From NCBI GenBank assembly GCA_947036815.1, contig CAMQRS010000019.1, forward strand, positions 1 through 32,172: a DNA stretch of 32,172 nt, read 5' to 3'. Below, in pieces: positions 1 through 7,251 of the stretch. The notes under the pieces are model-generated. The model searched no databases. It was not told where the DNA came from and saw nothing but the letters and a program-made list of their open reading frames with translations. The DNA comes from an uncultured Erysipelotrichaceae bacterium (GTDB lineage: Bacteria; Bacillota_I; Bacilli_A; Erysipelotrichales; Erysipelotrichaceae). The position numbers were made by a program, and so were the translations under genes. The number at the start of each line of letters is the position of its first letter. Position 1 is the stretch's first letter.

Positions 1-906
1 GGAATCATGAATCAAATGAACCAAATATTATTATTAATAGGGTTAGGCTATTTTTTATACAAAATAAGTATAATAACTGAGGTGTTTAATAAGAATCTAT
101 CTACATTGTTAGTTAGTGTCACAATGCCGTGTTTAATTATATCGTCAATTTTATCTTTGTCGTCGTATAAACCGATAGCGGAAATTGCATATATATTTAT
201 GGTAGCGATAGCAACCTATATTTTATTGCCAATAGTTGGTGTCGTATTGAATAAATTACTTGGAATACATAGTGAAAGCAAATCACTCTATCTATTTATG
301 CATGTCTATTCCAATGTAGCTTTTATGGGATTCGCTGTGATTGATTCTATCTTTGGTACAGAAGGATTATTTTATGCAGTTATATTTAATATCATATTCA
401 ATATCTCATTATTTTCGTTTGGTATTGTATTATTCGATAAATCCAATCATAAATTCACATTAAAACAATTTTGTTCGCCTGTAATTATATGCTCAATAGT
501 ATCAATCATTTTATATTTATTAAAAATTCAAACCCCTGCTGTAATTATCTCAACAGTGAGTAGTGTAGGAAATATGACAACGCCTATCGCTATGCTACTA
601 TTGGGAAGTTCACTAGCGATGATTCCAGTAAAAGAAGTGTTTAGTGATGTTCGAGTATATGTGTATTCTTTTGTTAGACAACTTCTATTTCCAATCATGT
701 GTTTACCAATATTAACATGGTGTATTCATGATGAATTATTAAGAGGAGTGGTATTTGTATTATTAGCTATGCCTATCGCAAGTATTGGAGTTATTTTTGC
801 AACAAAGTATGATGGTGATGTCATAGAGGTAAGTAAGTGTGTGTTTATGACTACGCTATTCTCTATTTTTTCAATTCCTTTTTTGGTAAATTTGTGTTTA
901 GTATGA
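1..906 (+). CDS. AEC-family (auxin efflux carrier) transporter, probably 5'-partial
   Basis: This is an integral membrane carrier of the AEC family, whose bacterial members move small organic acids such as malate. About 300 residues are visible from the ATG at 7. They are very hydrophobic and fall into two sets of roughly five membrane segments separated by a short polar stretch near residues 143-152, which is the family layout. The opening segment (ILLLIGLGYFLYK) and the VTMPCLIISSI stretch match the conserved first helices. The GGA at 1-3 is too close to the ATG at 7 to be a good ribosome-binding site, the frame is open to base 1, and relatives usually have several more N-terminal residues, so the true start is probably outside the window. 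The substrate cannot be read from the sequence. Confidence 0.8.
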   Translation, partial: GIMNQMNQILLLIGLGYFLYKISIITEVFNKNLSTLLVSVTMPCLIISSILSLSSYKPIAEIAYIFMVAIATYILLPIVGVVLNKLLGIHSESKSLYLFMHVYSNVAFMGFAVIDSIFGTEGLFYAVIFNIIFNISLFSFGIVLFDKSNHKFTLKQFCSPVIICSIVSIILYLLKIQTPAVIISTVSSVGNMTTPIAMLLLGSSLAMIPVKEVFSDVRVYVYSFVRQLLFPIMCLPILTWCIHDELLRGVVFVLLAMPIASIGVIFATKYDGDVIEVSKCVFMTTLFSIFSIPFLVNLCLV

Positions 907-1003
907 TACAATATATGCTGTTTGTGTAGCAAAAAAAAGTAAATGAGAGTTTATTTAATTGGGCATATCACGTGTATATGGATGAAATAAGAGTTAGTAT
1001 AAT
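906..1003 (+). promoter_or_regulatory. nrdD upstream region with possible NrdR box and -10
   Basis: A TATAAT at 998-1003 lies 24 bases before the nrdD start and is the best -10 candidate, although no good -35 precedes it. At 906-921 the 16-mer ATACAATATATGCTGT resembles the NrdR box consensus at about 13 of 16 positions, by my recollection of that consensus. I see only one convincing box, whereas NrdR sites normally occur as a phased pair, so this is tentative. Confidence 0.25.
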
Positions 1004-1027
1004 AGAGAAAGTCAAAGGAGATTAGTT

Positions 1028-3148
1028 ATGGTCAAAATAATAAAAAAAGATAATACGAGTGAAGTATTTAATATACAAAAAGTGGTGATAGCAATTAATA
1101 AATCAGCATATAGAACTTTGTATTCATTTAAGAGCGATGAAATAGATGATATTTGTAAAATCGTAGAGGAAAAAGTAAAAACATTAGGAAATGTCGATGT
1201 TACTATAGCACAGATGCACAATATCGTAGAAGATGCATTAGAGAAAGTAAACCCTAAAGTAGCTAAAAGCTATCGTGACTACCGTAACTATAAAACTGAC
1301 TTTGTACATATGTTAGATGAAGTTTATAAAAAAAGTCAAAGTATTATGTATATTGGAGACAAAGAAAACTCAAATACAGATAGTGCTTTAGTATCAACGA
1401 AACGTAGTTTAATATTTAATGAACTGAATAGAGAGTTATACAAAAAATTCTTCTTAACAACACAAGAGTTACAAGCATGTAAAGATGGATATATCTATAT
1501 CCATGATATGAGTGCTAGAAGAGATACGATGAATTGTTGTTTATTCGATGTTCAAAACGTCCTAAAAGGGGGTTTTGAAATGGGTAACCTTTGGTATAAT
1601 GAGCCTAAAACATTGGATGTCGCATTTGATGTAATTGGAGATATCGTATTAAGTGCAGCATCTCAACAATACGGTGGGTTTACAGTACCAAATGCAGATA
1701 CTATTTTAGAATCATATGCGGAAAAATCATACACTATCTTTAAACAAAAATATGTTTCTTTAGGTCTAGATGAAGAGACAGCAGACAGAGTAGCATACAA
1801 TGATGTATCTAAAGAAATGAAGCAAGGATTCCAAGGTTGGGAATACAAATTCAATTCGGTATCAAGTAGTAGAGGAGATTATCCTTTTATCACTGTAAGT
1901 ATTGGTTCAGGAACAAATCGATTTGCTAAACTGGCTAGTATTTGTATGTTAGAAGTACGTATGGATGGACAAGGAAGAAAAGGAAAGAAAAAACCTGTTC
2001 TCTTCCCTAAAATAGTGTTCTGTTACGATAAAAATTTACATGGTGTAGGAAAACCATTGGAAGATGTATATGAAGCAGGAATTAATTGCTCAAGTAAATC
2101 TATGTATCCTGACTGGTTAAGCTTAACTGGAGAAGGTTATGTTTCTGATGTGTATAAAAGATATGGAGAAATAATTTCTCCAATGGGATGTAGAGCATTC
2201 TTATCACCTTATTACCGTAGAGGTGGAATATATCCTGCTGATGAAAGTGATTCACCATTTTTTGTAGGAAGATTTAATATTGGTGCAATTTCTTTACATC
2301 TACCAATGATTTTAGCAAAAGCAAATCATGAAGGAAAAGACTTTTATGAGGTGTTGGATGTATATCTAGAAATGATCCGTAATCTACATTTAAGAACGTA
2401 TGATTATTTAGGTGAAATGAAAGCGAGTGTAAACCCGTTAGCATATTGTGAAGGTGGATTTGCAGGTGGAACACTAGGGCCAAATGATAAAATTAAACCA
2501 TTATTAGAAAGTGCAACAGCATCTTTTGGAATTACAGCGTTAAATGAATTACAACAATTATTTAATAAGAAATCACTTGTACAAGATGGTAATTTTGCAA
2601 TTGAAGTACTAAATCATATTAATAAAAAAATTGATGAATACAAAAATGAAGATGGTAGATTATATGCGATTTATGGAACGCCAGCAGAAAATTTATGTGG
2701 GCTTCAAATTAAACAATTCAGAAAAAAATACGGAATTATTGCAAATGTAAGTGATAGAGAATACGTAAGTAATTCATTCCACTGTCATGTAAGCGAAGAA
2801 ATAACACCAATTCAAAAACAAGATTTAGAAGGAAGATTTTGGGATTTAAGCAATGGGGGTAAAATTCAATACGTAAGATACCCTGTCGCATACAATAAGG
2901 AAGCGATTAAAACATTGATCAATAGAGCAATGGAAAAAGGATTTTATGAAGGTGTGAATCTATCACTATCATATTGTGATGATTGTGGACACGAAGAATT
3001 AGATATGGAAGTATGTCCCAATTGTGATAGTGAAAACCTTACAAAAATTGACCGTATGAATGGGTATTTATCGTATTCTAGAGTTAAAGGAGATACTCGT
3101 TTAAATGATGCTAAAATGGCTGAAATTAAAGAAAGGAAGAGTATGTAA
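1028..3148 (+). CDS. nrdD: Anaerobic (class III) ribonucleoside-triphosphate reductase
   Basis: This oxygen-sensitive glycyl-radical enzyme reduces ribonucleoside triphosphates to deoxyribonucleotides in the cytoplasm during anaerobic growth. Its 706 residues are full length. Residues 1-90 form an ATP-cone regulatory domain. A catalytic-site cysteine pair is at C170-C171 (MNCCLFD). Near the C terminus a zinc site is made by C650, C653, C663 and C666 (CDDC and CPNC), followed by the radical loop RMNGYLSYSR, with the radical on G679. The start is supported by AAAGGAG just upstream. The stop codon overlaps the nrdG start by one base, so the reductase and its activase are translationally coupled. 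Confidence 0.97.
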   Translation: MVKIIKKDNTSEVFNIQKVVIAINKSAYRTLYSFKSDEIDDICKIVEEKVKTLGNVDVTIAQMHNIVEDALEKVNPKVAKSYRDYRNYKTDFVHMLDEVYKKSQSIMYIGDKENSNTDSALVSTKRSLIFNELNRELYKKFFLTTQELQACKDGYIYIHDMSARRDTMNCCLFDVQNVLKGGFEMGNLWYNEPKTLDVAFDVIGDIVLSAASQQYGGFTVPNADTILESYAEKSYTIFKQKYVSLGLDEETADRVAYNDVSKEMKQGFQGWEYKFNSVSSSRGDYPFITVSIGSGTNRFAKLASICMLEVRMDGQGRKGKKKPVLFPKIVFCYDKNLHGVGKPLEDVYEAGINCSSKSMYPDWLSLTGEGYVSDVYKRYGEIISPMGCRAFLSPYYRRGGIYPADESDSPFFVGRFNIGAISLHLPMILAKANHEGKDFYEVLDVYLEMIRNLHLRTYDYLGEMKASVNPLAYCEGGFAGGTLGPNDKIKPLLESATASFGITALNELQQLFNKKSLVQDGNFAIEVLNHINKKIDEYKNEDGRLYAIYGTPAENLCGLQIKQFRKKYGIIANVSDREYVSNSFHCHVSEEITPIQKQDLEGRFWDLSNGGKIQYVRYPVAYNKEAIKTLINRAMEKGFYEGVNLSLSYCDDCGHEELDMEVCPNCDSENLTKIDRMNGYLSYSRVKGDTRLNDAKMAEIKERKSM

Positions 3149-3636
3149 TGAACTATCATAATATTACAAAAGATGATATGTTAAATGGAGATGGTATTCG
3201 TACCGTGCTATGGGTATCGGGATGTACACATGCCTGTCCTAATTGTCAAAACCAACAGACTTGGGATATCCATAGTGGACTTCCTTTTGATGAAACGGCA
3301 TTCAATGAAGTAATGAATGAATTAAGTAAAGATTACGTTAGTGGAATCACACTGAGTGGTGGAGATCCATTACATCCTATGAATCTAAATGAAATCGAAA
3401 CATTAATAGAAGATATACATAATTTATATCCTACAAAAACGATTTGGTTGTATACTGGGTATGTATTTGAAGATATTAAAAATCTTGAAGTTATGAAGAA
3501 TGTAGATGTATTGGTAGACGGTAGATATGATGAGTCATTAAAATCATTAGGTGCACAATGGGTAGGAAGCACTAATCAGAGAGTGGTTGATGTGCAAGCA
3601 TCATTGAATACAAATAGTATTATTTTAAAATCTTAA
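3148..3636 (+). CDS. nrdG: Anaerobic ribonucleotide reductase activating protein
   Basis: This radical-SAM activase uses a [4Fe-4S] cluster and S-adenosylmethionine to place the glycyl radical on NrdD. Its 162 residues carry the NrdG-type cluster motif C26-x3-C30-x2-C33 (GCTHACPNC), followed by NQQTWD. The SAM-binding glycine segment TLSGGDPLHP lies near residues 68-77. The ATG shares one base with the nrdD stop, so the two proteins are probably made together. A terminator follows directly, closing a two-gene nrdDG operon. Confidence 0.95.
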   Translation: MNYHNITKDDMLNGDGIRTVLWVSGCTHACPNCQNQQTWDIHSGLPFDETAFNEVMNELSKDYVSGITLSGGDPLHPMNLNEIETLIEDIHNLYPTKTIWLYTGYVFEDIKNLEVMKNVDVLVDGRYDESLKSLGAQWVGSTNQRVVDVQASLNTNSIILKS

Positions 3637-3657
3637 AAGGAGTTTACTCCTTTTTTT
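3635..3657 (+). terminator. Intrinsic terminator of nrdDG
   Basis: The arms AAAAGGAG and CTCCTTTT enclose a TTTA loop. The run of T after the stem lies right behind the nrdG stop codon. Confidence 0.85.
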
Positions 3658-3698
3658 ATATATGGATTATGATACAATAATACAGAAAGAGGTGGGTT

Positions 3699-4208
3699 AT
3701 GAAATTAGCAAAATTCGAAAAAGTAAGCGTTGAACAATTTTATACAGGATATAAGAGTTGTTTTGATAGTATAGGTGAAGAGGAATGTTTGAATATATAT
3801 AATGATATAAAATTACCTAAAAGAGCAACGAAAGGTAGTGCAGGATATGATTTCTTTAGTCCTGTAGATATTACAATAGCACCACTAACAAGTATTAAAA
3901 TTCCTACAGGAATACGTTGTTGCATGAATGAACATTGGGTTCTTCAATTATTCCCAAGAAGCTCACTGGGATTTAAGTTTAGATTACAATTAAATAATAC
4001 CGTAGGTATTGTAGATTCAGATTACTATTACTCAGATAATGAAGGTCATATATTTGCGAAAATCACAAATGATACAAACGAAGATAAGACAGTACAAATC
4101 AAGGCTCAAGATGGATTTATGCAAGGAATATTCTTGATGTATGGAATTGTTGAAGATGACGATGTAACAGAGTCAAGAAATGGTGGATTTGGAAGTACTA
4201 ATACATAG
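3699..4208 (+). CDS. dut: dUTP diphosphatase (trimeric dUTPase family)
   Basis: The likely role is hydrolysis of dUTP to dUMP and pyrophosphate, which keeps uracil out of DNA and supplies dTMP synthesis. The family motifs appear in order: AGYD at 48-51, PRSSLGFK at 86-93, NTVGIVDSDYY at 100-110 and the C-terminal RNGGFGST at 160-167. Motif 4 (QDGFMQGIF) is weaker than usual, and a short insert (YSDNEGH) follows the catalytic Asp region. A related member acting on other deoxynucleotides cannot be excluded. GAGGTG precedes the ATG. Its position behind nrdDG fits deoxynucleotide metabolism, although a terminator separates them. Confidence 0.85.
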   Translation: MKLAKFEKVSVEQFYTGYKSCFDSIGEEECLNIYNDIKLPKRATKGSAGYDFFSPVDITIAPLTSIKIPTGIRCCMNEHWVLQLFPRSSLGFKFRLQLNNTVGIVDSDYYYSDNEGHIFAKITNDTNEDKTVQIKAQDGFMQGIFLMYGIVEDDDVTESRNGGFGSTNT

Positions 4209-4242
4209 TGTATGTTGCATATGTTGTAGTAAGGAGACTGTT

Positions 4243-4746
4243 ATGAAAAAAATAAATATTGAAGAATTACAATTTAATCCATTTACTAAGATAGGAAAAG
4301 AGTGGTTTTTGGTAGGAGCTAAAAACAAAGAAAATAAATTTAATGCGATGACCGCAAGTTGGGGAAGCATCGGTGTATTGTGGAGTAAAAATATAGTGAA
4401 TGTATATGTTAGACCACAACGATATACGAAGGAATTTATAGATAGTGGAGAATATTTCACACTTAATTTTTTTGATGAAAAATATAAAAAAGAATTGTCT
4501 TTATATGGTACGAAATCAGGAAGAGAGATGAATAAAGAAGAGGCATGTGGTTTTCATATTGAGGATGTAGAAAACAGTGCTCATGTGAAAGAAGCAAATC
4601 TAGTGTTTGTATGTAAAAAAATATACGAAACTAAGATTAACCCTGAGTTAATGATAGATCCTTTAATTGATGAAAAATGTTATCCACTTCAGGATTATCA
4701 CACAGTTTATGTTGCTGAAATCGTGGAAGTATTGTCTGAAGATTAA
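4243..4746 (+). CDS. Flavin reductase-like FMN-binding split-barrel protein
   Basis: This 167-residue protein belongs to the flavin reductase-like family, which binds FMN in a split barrel and transfers electrons from NAD(P)H or a partner protein. The stretch FNAMTASWGSIGVLWSKNIV near residues 36-55 is the family's flavin-binding signature region, followed by VRPQRYTKEFIDSGEYFTLNFF. I place the start at 4243 because AAGGAG lies at the right distance there. A longer reading from 4180 would overlap the dUTPase gene and has no ribosome-binding site. The physiological acceptor is unknown. Confidence 0.85.
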   Translation: MKKINIEELQFNPFTKIGKEWFLVGAKNKENKFNAMTASWGSIGVLWSKNIVNVYVRPQRYTKEFIDSGEYFTLNFFDEKYKKELSLYGTKSGREMNKEEACGFHIEDVENSAHVKEANLVFVCKKIYETKINPELMIDPLIDEKCYPLQDYHTVYVAEIVEVLSED

Positions 4747-4813
4747 ATGAATTATATACGATTTACTATGATTGAAAGCCAATACATGGTATTATCTTTA
4801 TGAGGTGAAGAAT

Positions 4814-5083
4814 TTGAAACTAATGATAATTAATGTACGTGATGAAGATAAAGATAAAGTGATGAAACGTTTGATTGAGAATAATTTCACTCCTACACAT
4901 ATAGCGTCTACAGGAGAGTTTCTCCATTTTGGAAAATCGATCTTTATGTTAGGGCTAGAGGGTGAGCGAGTAGATGAGGCAAGCAAAATTATTGCTGAGT
5001 GCACGAACTCAAATCAAATGAAAGAAGATAATAAACTAAAAGCAGAGTGGTATTTAATTAATACACAAATGCTACAAAAATAA
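4814..5083 (+). CDS. DarA/PstA-like (DUF970) PII-type protein, short form
   Basis: I read this from a TTG at 4814 preceded by GAGGTG, giving about 89 residues that begin MKLMIINVRDED. The N-terminal half aligns well with cyclic-di-AMP receptor proteins of the DarA/PstA (YaaQ) family: a short strand, then the NNF-x-ASTGEFL-x-GKSIFMLG block around residues 23-46. The usual DarA proteins have about 109 residues and carry a long loop ending in a PVEVEVGGA-like strand. Here that loop is missing, and only a final strand (EWYLINTQML) remains. The arginine after NNF is also replaced. It may therefore bind another ligand or only weakly bind c-di-AMP. Confidence 0.7.
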   Translation: MKLMIINVRDEDKDKVMKRLIENNFTPTHIASTGEFLHFGKSIFMLGLEGERVDEASKIIAECTNSNQMKEDNKLKAEWYLINTQMLQK

Positions 5084-5136
5084 AATTCTTTAAATTCAAG
5101 GGTTTATGCAGTAAAATCAATGATTAAATAGAGTGT

Positions 5137-5174
5137 AAAAAAGATATGAAAATATAAATTTCATATCTTTTTAT
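5137..5174 (+). terminator. Intrinsic terminator after the DarA-like gene
   Basis: The arms AAAAAGATATGAAA and TTTCATATCTTTTT, with a short AT loop, form a stem about 14 bp long that ends in T residues. Confidence 0.75.
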
Positions 5175-5262
5175 TATGTAATTTAATTATTCAATGATTC
5201 ACACAAATAATTAATGTATGAATTTTACAGAGAATTCAAGGATTGATACTATATTCAATATA

Positions 5263-5290
5263 AAACGCTGATAACTTGTTACCAGCGTTT
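5263..5290 (-). terminator. Hairpin terminator of the DUF3169-like gene
   Basis: AAACGCTG pairs with CAGCGTTT, with an inner TAAC/GTTA stem. It lies 22 bases beyond the stop of the minus-strand operon. The T tract is short on this strand, so termination strength is uncertain. Confidence 0.6.
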
Positions 5291-5312
5291 GTTGAACTAA
5301 ATTTATAGTATA

Positions 5313-6035
5313 CTACTTTTTATTATATTTTTTATCGCATTTATGAAGGTGATAAAAATATAGTAGTAGCATGGTCATCCATATAATCGATATTCCCAAA
5401 TAATACTCAGGTCTAAATGAGAATAATATTCCTACTAGTAGCAAAGGTACGAAGATAATAGGCATAAGTGAAATCACACTTGCTGAAGCTTCTCCCATTA
5501 TTTTTTTTTCTAATTCATCCATGCTATCAAGTAATTTTTTTTGATATGTTATATCTAGTAATGCATGATTTTTATCAGGTTGGACCTTGCCCACTAGTTT
5601 AATTATTTTTGCATCATTATATATAGTGATAAAGCAACAAGATGCAGTGCTAATAGTAGAGAAAATGACGGTAGAATAATGATTTTGGTACAAAATCATT
5701 ATTCCTAAACTTGTAAAAGTAAGTGGTGAAATTAATGCTGAAAGAATCATGCAAAAGCTTAATTTTGTTTCCAACTTATCAAATGCCGAATTTTCATCAT
5801 CGTTATAATTTTCCTTTTTTATCTTTTTGCTTGCATATATTCTAATTGCTAGACAATAGACAGTAATTAAAATACATATGAATGCAATTATGACAGGTAC
5901 ATAAACAAATATTGAGTTAAAGTCTGAAATTGATGGTAATGAACCCAAAGCGCCCATAAATCCAATGATACCGCCTATGATAGAACAACATACAAACATT
6001 AATATGCTTAATATCTTATTTTTATTCTTCTTCAT
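5313..6035 (-). CDS. DUF3169-like membrane protein
   Basis: This is a 240-residue polytopic membrane protein of unknown function, resembling the DUF3169 family. It shows six hydrophobic segments, near residues 9-32, 40-68, 93-118, 122-145, 188-208 and 213-233, with a charged cytoplasmic loop between the second and third. Members are commonly found directly downstream of a small XRE regulator, as here. The ATG at 6035 follows a strong GAGGAGG and overlaps the end of the regulator gene by 14 bases, so the two are translationally coupled. The basic, lysine-rich tail and start suggest both ends face the cytoplasm. Confidence 0.75.
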   Translation of the reverse strand: MKKNKNKILSILMFVCCSIIGGIIGFMGALGSLPSISDFNSIFVYVPVIIAFICILITVYCLAIRIYASKKIKKENYNDDENSAFDKLETKLSFCMILSALISPLTFTSLGIMILYQNHYSTVIFSTISTASCCFITIYNDAKIIKLVGKVQPDKNHALLDITYQKKLLDSMDELEKKIMGEASASVISLMPIIFVPLLLVGILFSFRPEYYLGISIIWMTMLLLYFYHLHKCDKKYNKK

Positions 6036-6225
6036 AAATAAATACCTCCTCTACAGTTGTATTAAATAACTGTGCTAATTTTAATGCTAAAACTATGGAT
6101 GGATGATAATCTCCGCGTTCGATAGAGCTTATGGTCTGTCTAGATACTTTAATGATTTTTCCAAGATCAGTTTGAGATAGCTCTAATTCTTCTCTAAAAA
6201 ATTTTACTTTATTAACTAATGGCAT
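6022..6225 (-). CDS. XRE-family HTH regulator (YgzD-like)
   Basis: This small DNA-binding protein of 67 residues consists almost entirely of an XRE helix-turn-helix: KVKFFREELELSQTDLGK, then VSRQTISSIERG, then HPSIVLALKLAQLF. The fold ends in an acidic tail (VEEVFIYEEE). The start at 6225 is chosen because GGAGGTG lies at ideal spacing. An upstream in-frame ATG at 6255 falls inside the operator region. Two inverted repeats in the promoter and leader suggest autoregulation. Its partner is the membrane protein downstream. Confidence 0.9.
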   Translation of the reverse strand: MPLVNKVKFFREELELSQTDLGKIIKVSRQTISSIERGDYHPSIVLALKLAQLFNTTVEEVFIYEEE

Positions 6226-6235
6226 TGCACCTCCA

Positions 6236-6254
6236 TTGACAACTATGTTTGTCA
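6236..6254 (-). promoter_or_regulatory. Operator repeat 2 near the regulator start
   Basis: TTGACAACTATGTTTGTCA contains the inverted arms TGACAA and TTGTCA, one base from the GGAGG of the XRE gene. Binding here would block transcription through the leader. It resembles the repeat over the -35 box at 6275-6294. Confidence 0.6.
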
Positions 6255-6265
6255 TCTGTATTTAC

Positions 6266-6294
6266 AGTTTATCATTGACTATTATAGTTGTCAA
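6266..6294 (-). promoter_or_regulatory. Promoter with overlapping operator for the XRE/DUF3169 operon
   Basis: On the minus strand TTGACA (6289-6294) and TAAACT (6266-6271) are 17 bases apart, a good vegetative promoter. The -35 box is part of an inverted repeat TTGAC...GTCAA (6275-6294), the expected arrangement for self-repression. Confidence 0.65.
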
Positions 6295-6445
6295 TGATGA
6301 AGTTTAATTTATATTCATATGAAATTTATAAAGAAAAGTTTTTTTGATTAGTATATACATCAGTTTATTATGGCGGTATATACAATTTATAGTTACTGCT
6401 ACGTACCTCTTAAATATTGTGTAGTCTTTAATAGTGAAAACGAAA

Positions 6446-6485
6446 TAAAAAACGGTTAAATGTTAACTATGTTCCTTTACCGTTT
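6446..6485 (-). terminator. Intrinsic terminator of the NUDIX gene
   Basis: On the minus strand AAACGGTAAA pairs with TTTAACCGTT with one bulge, followed by a T-rich run. It sits about 60 bases downstream of the gene. Confidence 0.6.
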
Positions 6486-6541
6486 ATTTTGTTCTTGTCG
6501 TAATGTCATGTAATCTGATTATTTCTATATGAGCTTATATA

Positions 6542-6928
6542 TTAAAATATATCTTTTAACTTACTTGTAATAGGGATATCTGCTTCAAGCCACTCTACAA
6601 GATCTAGCTCGTGTGTATTAAGCCATTTTGCATCACTATGTTCTAATAGTGTAATACAGTCACTTTTTAAAGTACATATATAAGAATGCATTAATAAATG
6701 AAATGTTGGATAATCATATTCAATGCTCATAAAGTATTTTTCTACTTCTATATCAGCATCTAACTCTTCTTTTATTTCTCTAATTAAAGCCTCTTGCTGC
6801 GATTCACTCGCTTCCATCTTACCGCCTGGAAATTCCCAGTATCCTTTATAGTCCCCATAAGAGCGTTGAGTTGATAATATTTTATTATCTTTTATAATAA
6901 TTGCAGCTACTACTTCTATTTTTTTCAT
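6542..6928 (-). CDS. MutT-like NUDIX hydrolase
   Basis: This NUDIX hydrolase of 128 residues is probably an 8-oxo-dGTP-type nucleotide sanitiser. The NUDIX box begins with GGKMEASES near residues 35-42 and continues through QQEALIREIKEELDA, with the metal-binding REIKEE core intact. The usual glycine after EEL is replaced by aspartate, which is seen in some MutT homologues. The preceding WEFPGGK motif is typical of MutT. The ATG at 6928 is preferred because AGGTG lies six bases upstream. An in-frame GTG three codons earlier would overlap that site. It is a single gene with its own terminator. Confidence 0.85.
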   Translation of the reverse strand: MKKIEVVAAIIIKDNKILSTQRSYGDYKGYWEFPGGKMEASESQQEALIREIKEELDADIEVEKYFMSIEYDYPTFHLLMHSYICTLKSDCITLLEHSDAKWLNTHELDLVEWLEADIPITSKLKDIF

Positions 6929-7169
6929 ATTTATCACCTGTATGAATTATATCATAATAACTACGTACACACGCAATTGATAATGCTAAAATCTTTGGAA
7001 TTTAATGCATGAAGTTTTCACATAAGCAGTATACATCATGAAGACTCTATTATTTCTATATAAATAAAAAGCAATAGAAGTTTAATATAAAATTATTTCA
7101 CTATAATTAAGCATTTTTATGCAAGTGTGTATAAAGTAAAAAAAAGGACACAAGTTAGTAATAAATGTA

Positions 7170-7198
7170 TTGCACTCATATAATGTATATGATAAAAT
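7170..7198 (+). promoter_or_regulatory. adhE promoter
   Basis: TTGCAC (7170-7175) and TAAAAT (7193-7198) are separated by 17 bases, giving a transcription start just before the Rex-like palindrome and a leader of roughly 45 bases. Confidence 0.65.
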
Positions 7199-7211
7199 AG
7201 ATTTGTAGAAC

Positions 7212-7229
7212 AAGTGAAATATTTCACAA
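7212..7229 (+). promoter_or_regulatory. Rex-like operator
   Basis: AAGTGAAATATTTCACAA contains a perfect 14-bp palindrome (GTGAAATATTTCAC) and matches the Rex consensus TTGTGA-N6-TCACAA at 10 of 12 fixed positions. It lies 14 bases after the -10 box, where bound repressor would block adhE. Rex control of adhE by the NADH/NAD+ ratio is well established in Firmicutes. The rex gene itself is not in the window. Confidence 0.6.
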
Positions 7230-7251
7230 GTTCAAAAAAACAGGAGGCATT

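Larger units (their letters stand above)
6929..7251. other. Intergenic region between divergent NUDIX and adhE genes
   Basis: No gene is seen. The right end holds the adhE promoter and Rex-like site. The left end should hold the NUDIX promoter; TATAAT on the minus strand at 6946-6951 is a possible -10. A small GCAT/ATGC hairpin lies at 7111-7122. The rest is unstructured AT-rich sequence. Confidence 0.6.

Noticed and set aside
4180-4242. Longer start for the flavin reductase-like gene
   Set aside because: It overlaps the dUTPase gene and has no ribosome-binding site; AAGGAG points to 4243.
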